Assembly: GCA_965178125.1 (NCBI GenBank)
Contig: OZ237772.1
Coordinates: 248,001-312,000 of the forward strand
Length of the DNA stretch: 64,000 bases
Source of the DNA: Bilabrum cf. latius
Lineage: Eukaryota; Bigyra: Bicosoecida; Bigyra; Bicosoecida
Direction: 5' to 3'
This document shows positions 29,188-42,800 of the stretch, piece by piece (within the stretch, counting starts at the first letter, position 1; every line of letters begins with the position of its first letter). The translations under genes and the position numbers were made by a program. The notes beneath the pieces were generated by a model. It was given only the letters and a program-made list of their open reading frames with translations, was not told the DNA's origin and searched no databases.

Positions 29188-30536
29188 GAGAGAGGGACGG
29201 TGTGTGCGCCTCTGCCATCCAAGGCATCGCCGTCGTGGACCTGTTCTGTGCGCAAGGGACGGACGGTGGATTCTGTCTGGAGGAAGTTGCAACCGTTGCA
29301 TCGCTGCTGAACGAGTCGCACCCTGCCCCGGCCAAGGTTGGTGAGTCCGTTGAGGCGCTGTGCGGGCCCCCTGGTACCACCGGAGGCTCCTGCTTCCAAT
29401 AGCTCAGCAGGGGTCAGCAGGATATTTACGGCCTAATGGAAGAACTTCTTACGATTGATAACCCGTGGGGAGACACCGACGATCAGTACCCCTTCGACGA
29501 CGATCTCGCCGCAATGGGAGACGATGATGACGAGCTTCCTGAGAACCCGCTGCAGCTGGCGCAGCCCACCATCCGGGGACTGAACCTATTCTGCAACAGA
29601 GTCGAAACGCCCCCGCTGTCACCCAAGCAGCCGTACTGCATCGTGCATTTGATCGAGAACACGACGGTTTTTCACAGCGACGATGACGCCCAGCCTGTCC
29701 CGTCGCACATCGTTGAAGAACTGGCCGACCCTTGCGCTAGGTCCTTCTTCAGCACTGTTTCAGGCACAGACCCCGTGGCGGTGGGTCTGTCTGCGTACGG
29801 CAACGGGAAGAAGGCCGATAACAACTTGCAGTGCGGTGTACTGACCGGCTTTGGTGAAGTCGCGACGAATCTGACCGATTTTTGCGCGAGCGAAGAGGGC
29901 GGCAAATCGACTGTATTCAACGTGCTGATCCCCGACGGGCAGCAGCCCACGTGCGACCCCGCGTGCGCAGAAGCCGTCGCAGCCACCATGAACAGCCTAG
30001 GCTGCTGCGGGCAGGAATCCCTATTTGAGTCTTGGTACCTCGGTGCAGTCCCAGCAGGGAGCATTCCGTCGCAGGTGCGGCCGCCGATGGACGCCTGGAT
30101 CTACCGGATTGCCACCACCTGCACGCTGGACGTAGGCCAGTTCCACCACACGTGCGGTTTCGGCAAGCCGGGGACGGTCGCATCCGCTGACATCGTCCTT
30201 GGCAACGTGAAGCCCGGCCTAGGAAGCCTCAACGCAACAGAGCGCGAGCAGCTGATGCTGCGACTGACGGTGCATGTGGAGAGGACTGTCGGTGCTCCAG
30301 CAGGTGCCTGCAAGGCAACAGCAGCGGCCGAAGAGCTTTCGCCCGGTTCCGCTGGCGTCAGCATCCCGATCAACTGCCAGTTTGAGGACGAAGGGGCGGC
30401 GCGGGCAGCCGAGTCGCTGCTCCTGAATTCGCCCCCTACCGCACGTGCAGCCTGCAAGTACCTCGAGCGCCGAGCTGAGAAGGCTTTGAGGAAGGCTGAC
30501 TAGCCCGTGGCCGTGTACTTCAAGCCGTCCAAGTGA
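29183..30536 (+). pseudogene. Host cysteine-rich protein gene, 3' piece
   Basis: Continuation of the gene broken at 4371: 449 codons in one frame to TGA 30534-30536, with UAGs at 29400 (joining CFQ to LSRGQQ) and 30501 near the end. Cysteines recur in small clusters (VDLFCAQ; FCNRVETPP; CDPACAEAV; LGCCGQES; CTLDVGQFHHTC; INCQFEDE). An acidic segment (DDDLAAMGDDDDELPENP) lies near the start. No domain recognised; a secreted or lumenal disulfide-rich protein is likely. The C-terminus is basic and helical (YLERRAEKALRKAD). No promoter is evident after the insertion, so this piece is probably silent in this allele. Confidence 0.7.
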
Positions 30537-30843
30537 GTCTTTGGCAACTAGGTAGCTAAGTGGCCAGTGCTACCCTACGTAGCCCTACAGCCCTGTGGGT
30601 AGTGAAGAGATTCATTTTATCCATATCTGTAGAGCTGTTGCTGTCTGGCATCAATAGCCGGGGTCTACGGATCTGGGTGCACCGTGGTTGACCATGTGGA
30701 TTATTCTGCTCTTCGCGAAAATGCTTTTGTTCCGAACTTCAGATTTGCAAACTATGTGCCAAAGGGAGCTCACAACACTGGACAGCTGGACCCCAGGTTG
30801 TCCTGGGTCCGACTCAGGCTCAAGCAACGAGCGATCCATCGGA
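30537..30843. other. Convergent intergenic region
   Basis: 307 bp between two genes that end toward each other. Nothing recognisable in it. Confidence 0.5.
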
Positions 30844-33800
30844 TTACCCCCTTCTGCCAGCCGCAGCGTCCGTTTCCTGCCCCTCTGCTGCCCCCAGCTG
30901 CTATGCAGCCTTCTCAATGTTGCTGGCGAACTCGCTCACGACCACTCGCCAATCCGACTTCTTGCGCTTCATGGCGGGACGCCCGCCGCTTCCAGCACCG
31001 CCTGCACCCGATCTGCGGCCATCAGTGCCCTTGGATCTGCTGCTGCGGTCCCGGTCCCGGTCCCGGTCCCTGCCACGTCTCTCCTGCATGTCTACAGCGC
31101 GTTCTGCAAGAGACACCAGCCCTGGCCGCTCCACCGGCTTACGGCCCGGCCTGCCCGCCGCATGTCTGGATGGCATGTCTCTCGCTGTCGAGTCACGGCT
31201 GCCCCGCCGCGCGTATCCTGGTGGCCCGAGCCGGGCCCCGCCACCGACTCGGCGGCCGGCCGACTGCTCCTGGGCCCGTTGGCTCTCGCCCCTGCGTCCT
31301 CCTCGTCCACCTGCAGCGGTACTCGACTGGGCCCCTCCTCGTTGTGTTCCCGCCGGCGGTCTCCTGTGGCCTGGTCGCGGCAGCCTGAGCGGTTCCTGAT
31401 CCTCCTCCTCCTCCCCCTCTGCTGCTGCCGCTGCCTCGGCGCTGTGCTTGCTACGCATTGAGAAGCTCCTCGGCAGGTGCTCTGCTTGGGCCCTTGCTGC
31501 TGCCTTGCTGAGGTTCGGGTCAGACCGGTTGTGCGCGTGGTCACGACCCACTGCCATGATTACCACATCGTCACCGTCTTCCACCAGCTTGCGCCGCAGA
31601 GGCACGCCGTATTTCTCCATGCGCGGGTGCGGATACCCGGAGCTACCAACGTCAGAACCCCGGCTGCCGCTGCCCTCCATCCGCGGGGGGTCACCACCGT
31701 CCTAATACGGGCTGCGGGTGCCGGACAGCCGTCCGCCGAGAATGTCTGCCCCCGGGCTGTGCGGGGAAGAGGAAGACGGATGCTGGTGATACTGGTGCTG
31801 ATGAAGGGGATGAAGAGACCCTAGGTGCTTGTCAATTGGGGGTGTCAGTGCGCTGCCCAGACTTCCAGATGGACTCGCGCTTGATGGGCCCGACCTGTCG
31901 TTGAGTTTGGATGCCGCGCGTGGCGCGTGCTGCTGCTTGCTCTTGTGGTGTCCACCAGTCTCGTCTACCACCATGGCCACCGGCCTGCCGAGCTGCTTGG
32001 GGCTGCCATCACGCCGCTGGGCAAGTGTGAGGATCTGTGGCCCCGGTGAGGTGGCGTGCAGCCGGTGCTTGTCATGGTGATACCCCGAAGAAGGCGTCCC
32101 GTCAGGTGGCGTGATCTCGCCGTCGCTGGGTAAACCGTCCTTGTCGCCGATTTGCTACCTCCGTGGTGTCGTTGCCATCATCTTGGCGGAGGTTTGAAGC
32201 TCGTGCAGCTGAAGCCTAAGCTGGGCGATCAGCCGGTCCTTGGCAGCGATCTCCCTGTCGTGCGCCCGCCGGACCGCCTCTAAATCGGCCAACGCGCTCC
32301 GCAGTTTCTGCTGCAGCTCACGCTCAGCTGCCTCTGATGTCCGCAGAGCATCGCTCAGCTGCTGCACTCTTTGGCTCTCATCCGAGGTGGAACGCCTTGC
32401 GTCAGAAAGCCTGGCTTGGAGTGCTAGGTTCTCCTCCTCTCTGGCATCCAGGGTCCGTTGCGCGCTGTCAAGGCGTTTCCTCAAGTCAGCGATCGCGCCG
32501 TCCTATGCGCTGCTCCTCTTCCTCAGCTCGTCAGCGATGACCATTTGCTCGGATAGAGAGGCACGCAACCTGTCGGCCTCGCCGGCAGTCTCTTGCTTGG
32601 ACTCGCTCGCAGCTGCCACCCGCTGCTGCTCGTGCGCTAGCCGCTGCTGCAAGTCTTGCGCCGACTCGCGCGCAGCTTCCAGGGCAGTCTCTGCAGCGTC
32701 CCTGGCCAGCTTGGTCTTGCGAAGTTCTTCCGCATGCCCGTCTCGCTGGCGGTCCGCCTCTTCCCTAAGCCTCTTCTGCGCGTCGCGAAGCGCCCTGACC
32801 TCTGCTTCGGTGGTGGCAAGCCTCCGTTCGAGGGCGGTCTTCGCGTCCATCACGCGCTGCATGTCCTCGTGAGCTCGCTCCGCGGATCCGCCTACCGCAG
32901 CTTCGCGGGCGCGAGCCTGCTCCGCCTCGCTTCGCACCGCGTTCAGCTCGACGCTAAGCCGAGCAGCCCGCTCCCGTGCAGCGGCGTGATCGGTCCGAAG
33001 TCTGGCGAGATCGGAGGAGGATGCCTCCAGCTACCGTTCGAATGCCTCTGCGCGCTGCTCCATGGAAGCCACCTCTCTGCTGAGCTGCTCTGACTCCTTG
33101 CGAGCTGCATCGGCATGTGCCCGAGCTGTGGCTGCTTCCTCCCGGGCTCGCTGCATGTCGATCTGAAGGCCGTCTGCCCGCGCAGCCAGCAGCCGCTTCG
33201 CCTCGATCGAGTCGGACAGCTGCTTGTTCAGTTCCTCCACACGGGCGCTCAGCTCCGCCCGCCGAGCATCCACGCTGGCCAGCTCATCGGCTGCCTTGGA
33301 TTCAGACTCCTGCAGCCGCCTGCGACCCTCTGCTTCCGCTGCCCGAGTGGCCTCGTTCCGTTTCTCAGCTTCCTGCTCCCACTCGCGGAGCCTTACCTCC
33401 TGTCGCCCCAGCTGGGATCTCGCCTCCTCAAGCTCGCTCGTGAGTCGGTCAACGGCTACTTTCTGCTCGTCCACATCAGCCAAGGCCTTGTCGAGCTGCT
33501 TCTGCAGCTCCCTTTCCGCCTCTGCTTTCTTTCTCTGGGCATCCATGCCCTGCTCCCGAGCATCATCGGCCTCCTGCTGCCACCTCTGCGTCTCGGCTGT
33601 GGCCGTTTCCGTTGCTGCATTTGCTGCCTGCAGCTGTCGCTCCAGAGTACTGATCTTGTTTTCCAGTGCAGATGCATTGTCCGCAAGCACCCCCGACTCC
33701 GCCTGGTGTCGAGCAAGAGCTGCAGACCTCTCTGTGCGTGCTTGCGACAGCTCAGTTCTCAGCTTGGAGGCATCGTCCAGTGCCTTGTCCAGCCGCTCCC

Positions 33801-36800
33801 TCAGCTAAGCAGCCTGCTCATGGCTTTGCCTTGACTGGCGCTTGACTTGCTCGCAAATGGCAGGCACGTGGCCCGCTGCCGCAGCAACCGACTCGGCGAC
33901 GGAACTCGAGTGGGGCCATGCCCCTACAGGCGACGGGATGACCTTGGTGGGATCCAGACCCGCATGGTCTCCCGCCAGAACTTCGCTGGCTAGCTCCTGC
34001 ACTGCGGTCTTCATCTCCTGGATTGCATTTGCAGACGCCTCGTCGTGCGCCTTGAGCTCTGCAAGGACATCTTCAGCTTGCTTCATTGAGGCTGACAGCT
34101 TTTTCTAAGTGCTCTTAAGCTCCATTTCCAGCTGCTTTCCACTCGCAGCTTGCTTCGTCGCAGCTTGCTGCACATATTCAAGCTCGCTTTGGAGCCGACG
34201 CTACTCTTCCGAAGCCAGGCGTAGCGCCTGGTCCGCGAGTGAACGCGATGAACGGGCCTTCTCAGCAGCCTCCGCCGCTGCCTGCCGATGCGACGCACGC
34301 ACCCATCGACCGAATGCAAGACCCAATGACGACCCACGACTGTGACGCAACAGACCGCCCAACACACGCCGGGCAGACCGACGACGCTACGCACCCGCAC
34401 GCCACGCCCCGAACACCTGACCCATACGACCCTGCCGCAAACGACTCACAGCAAGCAAAGCCGCCGCGCGCTTCTGGCCCTGCAAACGATCCGCCTAAGC
34501 ACGCACCGCAGCCAGCTCAGCAGCCTGTGCCTGCAGAGCCGCGCTTGCCTCCTGCTGCGCCTGCGCCCCGCTCGATTCCAGATCCGCTGCCAGCCGCTTC
34601 GCCTCAGCCAGGCTCGCCGACGTCGCGTCAAGCTCCGCCTCCCGACGGGCCTTGTCGTCCCGCAGCTCCCGCAGCTCTGCCTCCATCCCAGCCTTCTGCT
34701 CCGCAAGCCCAGACACCTCCTGCTTGGCCTGACCCAGCTGACGCTCCAGAGCCTCCAGCCGAGCCTGGGACTCTCGCCTGGCCTGCTCTTCTGCCCCGAG
34801 CGCCTTACGCACCTGAGCCGCCTCTGCCTCCAGCTGCTTCCGGGTGGCCGCAGCTTCCTTCAGCGCCTTCCCGCGCCCCTCCTTCTCCGCCTTGCCTTCC
34901 TCCTCGGCCCGGGCCAGCTTCACGCGCACCTCCCCCAGCTCGCGCTCCTTCACAGCCAGTGCCTCTGCCGATGCCTTCTCAGCCTGCTCCAAGGCCTGCT
35001 GCTCCGCATGCAGCGCCTTCTCCAGACCAGCACGCTCCGACTCCTTCTCAGCCAGTGCCTGCGACAGCTCAGATCGAGCCGACTCCAGCGATGCAAGCTT
35101 CGACTCCAGCTCAGACCGAGCGCCACCCGCGTCCCGCAGTCGAGCCGCCTGCTCCTCCAGCGACGCACGCAGGCTCGCGCCCTCCGACCGCACACGCTCC
35201 AGCTGACCCTCCGTCTCCCGATGAGCCGCCGCGTGCTTCACAGCAGCCGCCGCCATCTCCTCCTCCAGCTCGCGCGCCCGCTCCTGCCCGCTGCATCGCA
35301 CCCAGCGCGCGAAGGCAGATCCAAGGGCGCTGTCGCGGCTCTGCCGAATCAGCCGCTGCAGCACACGGCGCGCCACCTTGCGTCGAGTCACACTCGCTCG
35401 CCATCGATCCAGCCACTGACGCAAGCCATGGGACCGAAGCTGACCCACCACACGGAAAGCAAGCGCACGCTTCGACGATCGGGCCTCGGCCAATGCGCCC
35501 TCTGTGTCCTTCAGCTGCGTCCGCAGTGCATCCGATGCAGACCGAAGCGCATCTTGCTCCTGCTGCAGCTCTGTCTCGGTGGCGTGCAGACGAGAAGCCA
35601 ACGCGTCTCGGTCCTTGGTTGTCTTGGCCAGCTCCTTCTGCAGCTCATCCCGCTCTTTGCCCAGCTGAGACAAGGTGCCGGACAGCTCCATCACCTGATC
35701 CGACAGACTGCTGGCCTTGGCAGACTAACTGCTCAGCTCCGCTTGGCTTGCACTATGCAGAGACTCCAGCTCCCGACGAGCCTTCGCTGCAGCCGCATCG
35801 GCCTCCACCGCTGCCTGCCGATGCGACGCACGCACCCATCGACCGAATGCAAGACCCAATGACGACCCACGACTGTGACGCAACAGACCGCCCAACACAC
35901 GCCGGGCAGACCGACGACGCTACACACCCGCACGCCACGCCCCGAACACCTGACCCATACGACCCTGCCGCAAACGACTCACAGCAAGCAACGCCGCCGC
36001 GCGCTTCTGGCCCTGCAAACGATCCGCCTAAGCACGCACCGCAGCCAGCTCAGCAGCCTGCGCCTGCAGAGCCGCGCTTGCCTCCTGCTGCGCCTGCGCC
36101 CCGCTCGATTCCAGATCCGCTGCCAGCCGCTTCGCCTCAGCCAGGCTCGCCGACGTCGCGCCAAGCTCCGCCTCCCGACGGGCCTTGTCGTCCCGCAGCT
36201 CCCGCAGCTCTGCCTCCATCCCAGCCTTCTGCTCCGACAGCCCAGACACCTCCTGCTTGGCCTGACCCAGCTGACGCTCCAGAGCCTCCAGCCGAGCCTG
36301 GGACTCCCGCCTGGCCTGCTCTTCTGCCCCGAGCGCCTTACGCACCTGAGCCGCCTCTGCCTCCAGCTGCTTCCGGGTGGCCGCAGCTTCCTTCAGCGCC
36401 TTCCCGCGCCCCTCCTTCTCCGCCTTGCCTTCCTCCTCGGCCCGGGCCAGCTTCACGCGCACCTCCCCCAGCTCGCGCTCCTTCACAGCCAGTGCCTCTG
36501 CCGATGCCTTCTCAGCCTGCTCCAAGGCCTGCTGCTCCGCATGCAGCGCCTTCTCCAGACCAGCACGCTCCGACTCCTTCTCAGCCAGTGCCCGTGACAG
36601 CTCAGATCGAGCCGACTCCAGCGATGCAAGCTTCGACTCCAGCTCAGACCGAGCGCCACCCGCGTCCCGCAGTCGAGCCGCCTGCTCCTCCAGCGACGCA
36701 CGCAGGCTCGCGCCCTCCGACCGCACACGCTCCAGCTGACCCTCCGTCTCCCGATGAGCCGCCGCGTGCTTCACAGCAGCCGCCGCCCTCTCCTCCTCCA

Positions 36801-39800
36801 GCTCGCGCGCCCGCTCCTGCCCGCTGCATCGCACCCAGCGCGCGAAGGCAGATCCAAGGGCGCTGTCGCGGCTCTGCCGAATCAGCCGCTGCAGCACACG
36901 ACGCGCCACCTTGCGTCGTGTCACACTCGCTCGCCATCGATCCAGCCACTGACGCAAGCCATGGGACCGAAGCTGACCCACCACACGGAAAGCAAGCGCA
37001 CGCTTCGACGATCGGGCCTCGGCCAATGCGCCCTCTGTGTCCTTCAGCTGCGTCCGCAGTGCATCCGATGCAGACCGAAGCGCATCTTGCTCCTGCTGCA
37101 GCTCTGTCTCGGTGGCGTGCAGACGAGAAGCCAACGCCTCTCGGTCCTTGGTTGTCTTGGCCAGCTCCTTCTGCAGCTCATCCCGCTCCTTGCCCAGCTG
37201 AGACAAGGTGCCGGACAGCTCCATCACCTGATCCGACAGACTGCTGGCCTTGGCAGACTGACTGCTCAGCTCAGCTTGGCTTGCACTATGCAGAGACTCC
37301 AGGTCCCGACGAGCCTTCGCTGCAGCAGCATCGGCCTCCGCCGCTGCCTGCCGATGCGACGCACGCACCCATCGACCGAATGCAAGGCCCAATGACGACC
37401 CACGACTGTGACGCAACAGACCGCCCAACACACGCCGGGCAGACCGACGACGCTACACACCCGCACGCCACGCCCCGAACACCTGACCCATACGACCCTG
37501 CCGCAAACGACTCACAGCAAGCAACGCCGCCGCGCGCTTCTGGCCCTGCAAACGATCCGCCTAAGCACGCACCGCAGCCAGCTCAGCAGCCTGCGCCTGC
37601 AGAGCCGCGCTTGCCTCCTGCTGCGCCTGCGCCCCGCTCGATTCCAGATCCGCTGCCAGCCGCTTCGCCTCAGCCAGGCTCGCCGACGTCGCGTCAAGCT
37701 CCGCCTCCCGACGGGCCTTGTCGCCCCGCAGCTCCCGCAGCTCAGCCTCCATCCCAGCCTTCTGCTCCGCAAGCCCAGACACCTCCTGCTTGGCCTGACC
37801 CAGCTGACGCTCCAGAGCCTCCAGCCGAGCCTGGGACTCCCGCCTGGCTTGCTCTTCTGCCCCGAGCGCCTTACGCACCTGAGCCGCCTCTGCCTCCAGC
37901 TGCTTCCGGGTGGCCGCAGCTTCCTTCAGCGCCTTCCCGCGCCCCTCCTTCTCCGCCTTGCCTTCCTCCTCGGCCCGGGCCAGCTTCACGCGCACCTCCC
38001 CCAGCTCGCGCTCCTTCACAGCCAGTGCCTCTGCCGATGCCTTCTCAGCCTGCTCCAAGGCCTGCTGCTCCGCATGCAGCGCCTTCTCCAGACCAGCACG
38101 CTCCGACTCCTTCTCAGCCAGTGCCTGCGACAGCTCAGATCGAGCCGACTCCAGCGATGCAAGCTTCGACTCCAGCTCAGACCGAGCGCCACCCGCGTCC
38201 CGCAGTCGAGCCGCCTGCTCCTCCAGCGACGCACGCAGGCTCGCGCCCTCCGACCGCACACGCTCCAGCTGACCCTCCGTCTCCCGATGAGCCGCCGCGT
38301 GCTTCACAGCAGCCGCCGCCATCTCCTCCTCCAGCTCGCGCGCCCGCTCCTGCCCGCTGCATCGCACCCAGCGCGCGAAGGCAGATCCAAGGGCGCTGTC
38401 GCGGCTCTGCCGAATCAGCCGCTGCAGCACACGGCGCGCCACCTTGCGCCGAGTCACGCTCGCTCGCCATCGATCCAGCCACTGACGCAAGCCCTGGGAC
38501 CGAAGCTGACCCACCACGCGGAAAGCAAGCGCACGCTTCGACGATCGGGCCTCGACCAATGCGCCCTCTGTGTCCTTCAGCTGCGTCCGCAGTGCATCCG
38601 ATGCAGACCGAAGCGCATCTTGCTCCTGCTGCAGCTCTGTCTCGGTGGCGTGCAGACGAGAAGCCAACGCGTCTCGGTCCTTGGTTGTCTTGGCCAGCTC
38701 CTTCTGCAGCTCATCCCGCTCCTTGCCCAGCTGAGACAAGGAGCCGGACAGCTCCATCACCTGTTCCGACAGACTGCTGGCCTTGGCAGACTGACTGCTC
38801 AGCTCAGCTTGGCTTGCACTGTGCAGCGACTCCAGCTCCCGACGAGCCTTCGCTGCAGCCGCATCGGCCTCCACCGCTGCCTGCCGATGCGACGCACGCA
38901 CCCACCGACCGAATGCAAGACCCAATGACGACCCACGACTGTGACGCAACAGACCGCCCAACACACGCCGGGCAGACCGACGACGCTACACACCCGCACG
39001 CCACGCCCCGAACACCTGACCCATACTACCCTGCCGCAAACGACTCACAGCAAGCAACGCCGCCGCGCGCTTCTGGCCCTGCAAACGATCCGCCTAAGCA
39101 CGCACCGCAGCCAGCTCAGCAGCCTGTGCCTGCAGAGCCGCGCTTGCCTCCTGCTGCGCCTGCGCCCCGCTCGATTCCAGATCCGCTGCCAGCCGCTTCG
39201 CCTCAGCCAGGCTCGCCGACGTCGCGCCAAGCTCCGCCTCCCGACGGGCCTTGTCGTCCCGCAGCTCCCGCAGCTCTGCCTCCATCCCAGCCTTCTGCTC
39301 CGACAGCCCAGACACCTCCTGCATGGCCTGACCCAGCTGACGCTCCAGAGCCTCCAGCCGAGCCTGGGACTCCCGCCTGGCTTGCTCATCTGCCCCGAGC
39401 GCCTTACGCACCTGAGCCGCCTCTGCCTCCAGCTGCTTCCGGGTGGCCGCAGCTTCCTTCAGCGCCTTCCCGCGCCCCTCCTTCTCCGCCTTGCCTTCCT
39501 CCTCGGCCCGGGCCAGCTTCACGCGCACCTCCCCCAGCTCGCGCTCCTTCACAGCCAGTGCCTCTGCAGATGCCTTCTCAGCCTGCTCCAAGGCCTGCTG
39601 CTCCGCATGCAGCGCCTTCTCCAGACCAGCACGCTCCGACTCCTTCTCAGCCAGTGCCTGCGACAGCTCAGATCGAGCCGACTCCAGCGATGCAAGCTTC
39701 GACTCCAGCTCAGACCGAGCGCCACCCGCGTCCCGCAGTCGAGCCGCCTGCTCCTCCAGCGACGCACGCAGGCTCGCGCCCTCCGACCGCACACGCTCCA

Positions 39801-42800
39801 GCTGACCCTCCGCCTCCCGATGAGCCGCCGCGTGCTTCACAGCAGCCGCCGCCATCTCCTCCTCCAGCTCGCGCGCCCGCTCCTGCCCGCTGCATCGCAC
39901 CCAGCGCGCGAAGGCAGATCCAAGGGCGCTGTCGCGGCTCTGCCGAATCAGCCGCTGCAGCACACGGCGCGCCACCTTGCGCCGAGTCACGCTCGCTCGC
40001 CATCGATCCAGCCACTGACGCAAGCCCTGGGACCGAAGCTGACCCACCACGCGGAAAGCAAGCGCACGCTTCGACGATCGGGCCTCGACCAATGCGCCCT
40101 CTGTGTCCTTCAGCTGCGTCCGCAGTGCATCCGATGCAGACCGAAGCGCATCTTGCTCCTGCTGCAGCTCTGTCTCGGTGGCGTGCAGACGAGAAGCCAA
40201 CGCGTCTCGGTCCTTGGTTGTCTTGGCCAGCTCCTTCTGCAGCTCATCCCGCTCCTTGCCCAGCTGAGACAAGGTGCCGGACAGCTCCATCACCTGTTCC
40301 GACAGACTGCTGGCCTTGGCAGACTGACTGCTCAGCTCAGCTTGGCTTGCACTATGCAGCGACTCCAGCTCCCGACGAGCCTTCGCTGCAGCCGCATCGG
40401 CCTCCACCGCTGCCTGATGATGCGACGCACGCACCCATCGACCGAATGCAAGACCCAATGACGACCCACGACTATGACGCAACAGACCACCCAACACACG
40501 CCGGGCAGACCGACGACGCTACACACCCGCACGCCACGCCCCGAACACCTGACCCATACGACCCTGCCGCAAACGACTCACAGCAAGCAACGCCGCCGCG
40601 CGCTTCTGGCCCTGCAAACGATCCGCCTAAGCACGCACCGCAGCCAGCTCAGCAGCCTGTGCCTGCAGAGCCGCGCTTGCCTCCTGCTGCGCCTGCGCCC
40701 CGCTCGATTCCAGATCCGCTGCCAGCCGCTTCGCTTCAGCCAGGCTCGCCGACGTCGCGTCAAGCTCCGCCTCCCGACGGGCCTTGTCGCCCCGCAGCTC
40801 CCGCAGCTCAGCCTCCATCCCAGCCTTCTGCTCCGACAGCCCAGACACCTCCTGCTTGGCCTGACCCAGCTGACGCTCCAGAGCCTCCAGCCGAGCCTGG
40901 GACTCCCGCCTGGCTTGCTCTTCTGCCCCGAGCGCCTTACGCACCTGAGCCGCCTCTGCCTCCAGCTGCTTCCGGGTGGCCGCAGCTTCCTTCAGCGCCT
41001 TCCCGCGCCCCTCCTTCTCCGCCTTGCCTTCCTCCTCGGCCCGGGCCAGCTTCACGCGCACCTCCCCCAGCTCGCGCTCCTTCACAGCCAGTGCCTCTGC
41101 AGATGCCTTCTCAGCCTGCTCCAAGGCCTGCTGCTCCGCATGCAGCGCCTTCTCCAGACCAGCACGCTCCGACTCCTTCTCAGCCAGTGCCTGCGACAGC
41201 TCAGATCGAGCCGACTCCAGCGATGCAAGCTTCGACTCCAGCTCAGACCGAGCGCCACCCGCGTCCCGCAGTCGAGCCGCCTGCTCCTCCAGCGACGCAC
41301 GCAGGCTCGCGCCCTCCGACCGCACACGCTCCAGCTGACCCTCCATCTCCCGATGAGCCGCCGCGTGCTTCACAGCAGCCGCCGCCATCTCCTCCTCCAA
41401 CTCGTGCGCCCGCTCCTGCCCGCTGCATCGCACCCAGCGCGTGAAGGCAGATCCAAGGGCGCTGTCGCGGCTCTGCCGAATCAGCCGCTGCAGCACACGA
41501 CGCGCGTTCTACTGTTGCTGTGTTGCCTGCCTCCATTGCATGAAGGTCTGCGATAGGCGCTGCTTCTAAGTGTTCGCCATCCATTTCTTGGCTGCATGTA
41601 GCACTCTCTGGCGCAGTTTGGTTGTCTAGCTGTTTGCTTGTTTGAGTTCGTCCCGCAGCTGCAGCTCCGTGTTGGTCGCGTCGTGGATCTGTTCGTCCTG
41701 CTGGTTCTGCAGCTATCGAAGCGCCTCCATTTTGGCTTGGGCCTCCTTGCGGAACTCTATCGCGCGGTCCTCAGCTGCCTTCACTCGCTCGTCTGCCGAT
41801 TGTTCGGCCGCAGCTCGCATCGCATTGCTGTCATCGCGCTCTTTCCTAGTCATCTCTGCGAGTTTTTCGTACTGCTCCTTGGTTTGCTTCGCTGTCGCCA
41901 TGGTGTCTTGGGCGGCTCTCTCGGCTGCATCGGCTCGTTCTTCCGCTTTCTGTCGCTCCTCCATGGCTGCTTCACGTGCCTACTACGCCTCCCTGCATTG
42001 TTCCACTGCTCGATCGGCCTGCTGCCTCATCCTGTTGATGACATCATCTGCTTCCTGTCGAGCTGCACCAGTCCTCGACTTTGCACGCTCTGCGTCTTCC
42101 CTGGCAGCCTCAAGGGCCCGCTCAGCGTCCTGAAGCTTGAGGGCTAAATCTTGGGCTTCTCGTTCGGTCTCACCAGCTTTTGTGCGACTCTGATCAAGCT
42201 CGCTCTCAGCACGGTTCAGATCATCTTGCAACCTCTACGCCAGCCGATCTGTCTCTTCCTTTGCGTGGGCAACTTCCGATAGTTCCTGTTGTGCCTGCGA
42301 AACGTCTTGCATCAGTCGATCGTTGCGTGCGGTGAGAGCCGCCTCAGCCTCCGCAGCATCGTCCACTATCCTGCGGTTCTTCTGCTGGAGCTCAGCCAGG
42401 GCAACCACTGCATGTTCCGCCCTCGCTTCTGTTTCCTCTCGCCCCTTTGCCTGCGTGCGAATCTGCGTCCTGAGCTGCTCCAGCTGCGCTCTCAGGTTTC
42501 GCTCTTCCTCGAGCACAGCCTCCCGCTACTCCTCCTCCCGCGCTGCCGCATCCTTGGCCTCCCTCCTGGCTTCTCGCGCTAGCCTCTATGCCTCTGTGAG
42601 CTAGCGCCTCAGCTCGTCCCGCTGGCTGTCTGCCTTGGCGACTGCGGCTGCCACCACACCGCCTACATCGACCTTGAGCATGTTGCGCCATTCACCGTCC
42701 ACTGGGGTACTGCTGGGGCTGGCAGGCTAGGACGATGCAGCGGCACGCTGGCCATGCCCGCTGCCCTTGCCCTCATCTTCATCTTCGTCCTCGCCCGGGC

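Noticed and set aside
29436-30503. Separate 355-aa host gene starting at 29436
   Set aside because: The frame is open upstream through UAG 29400 to the element border and joins the piece left of the element exactly.
34239-41444. 2,401-aa Pro/Ala-rich ORF on the plus strand
   Set aside because: It is antisense to the coiled-coil repeats of the giant gene and persists only because the 1,533-bp period is a multiple of three. The minus frame has clear heptad structure and continues far beyond the repeat.
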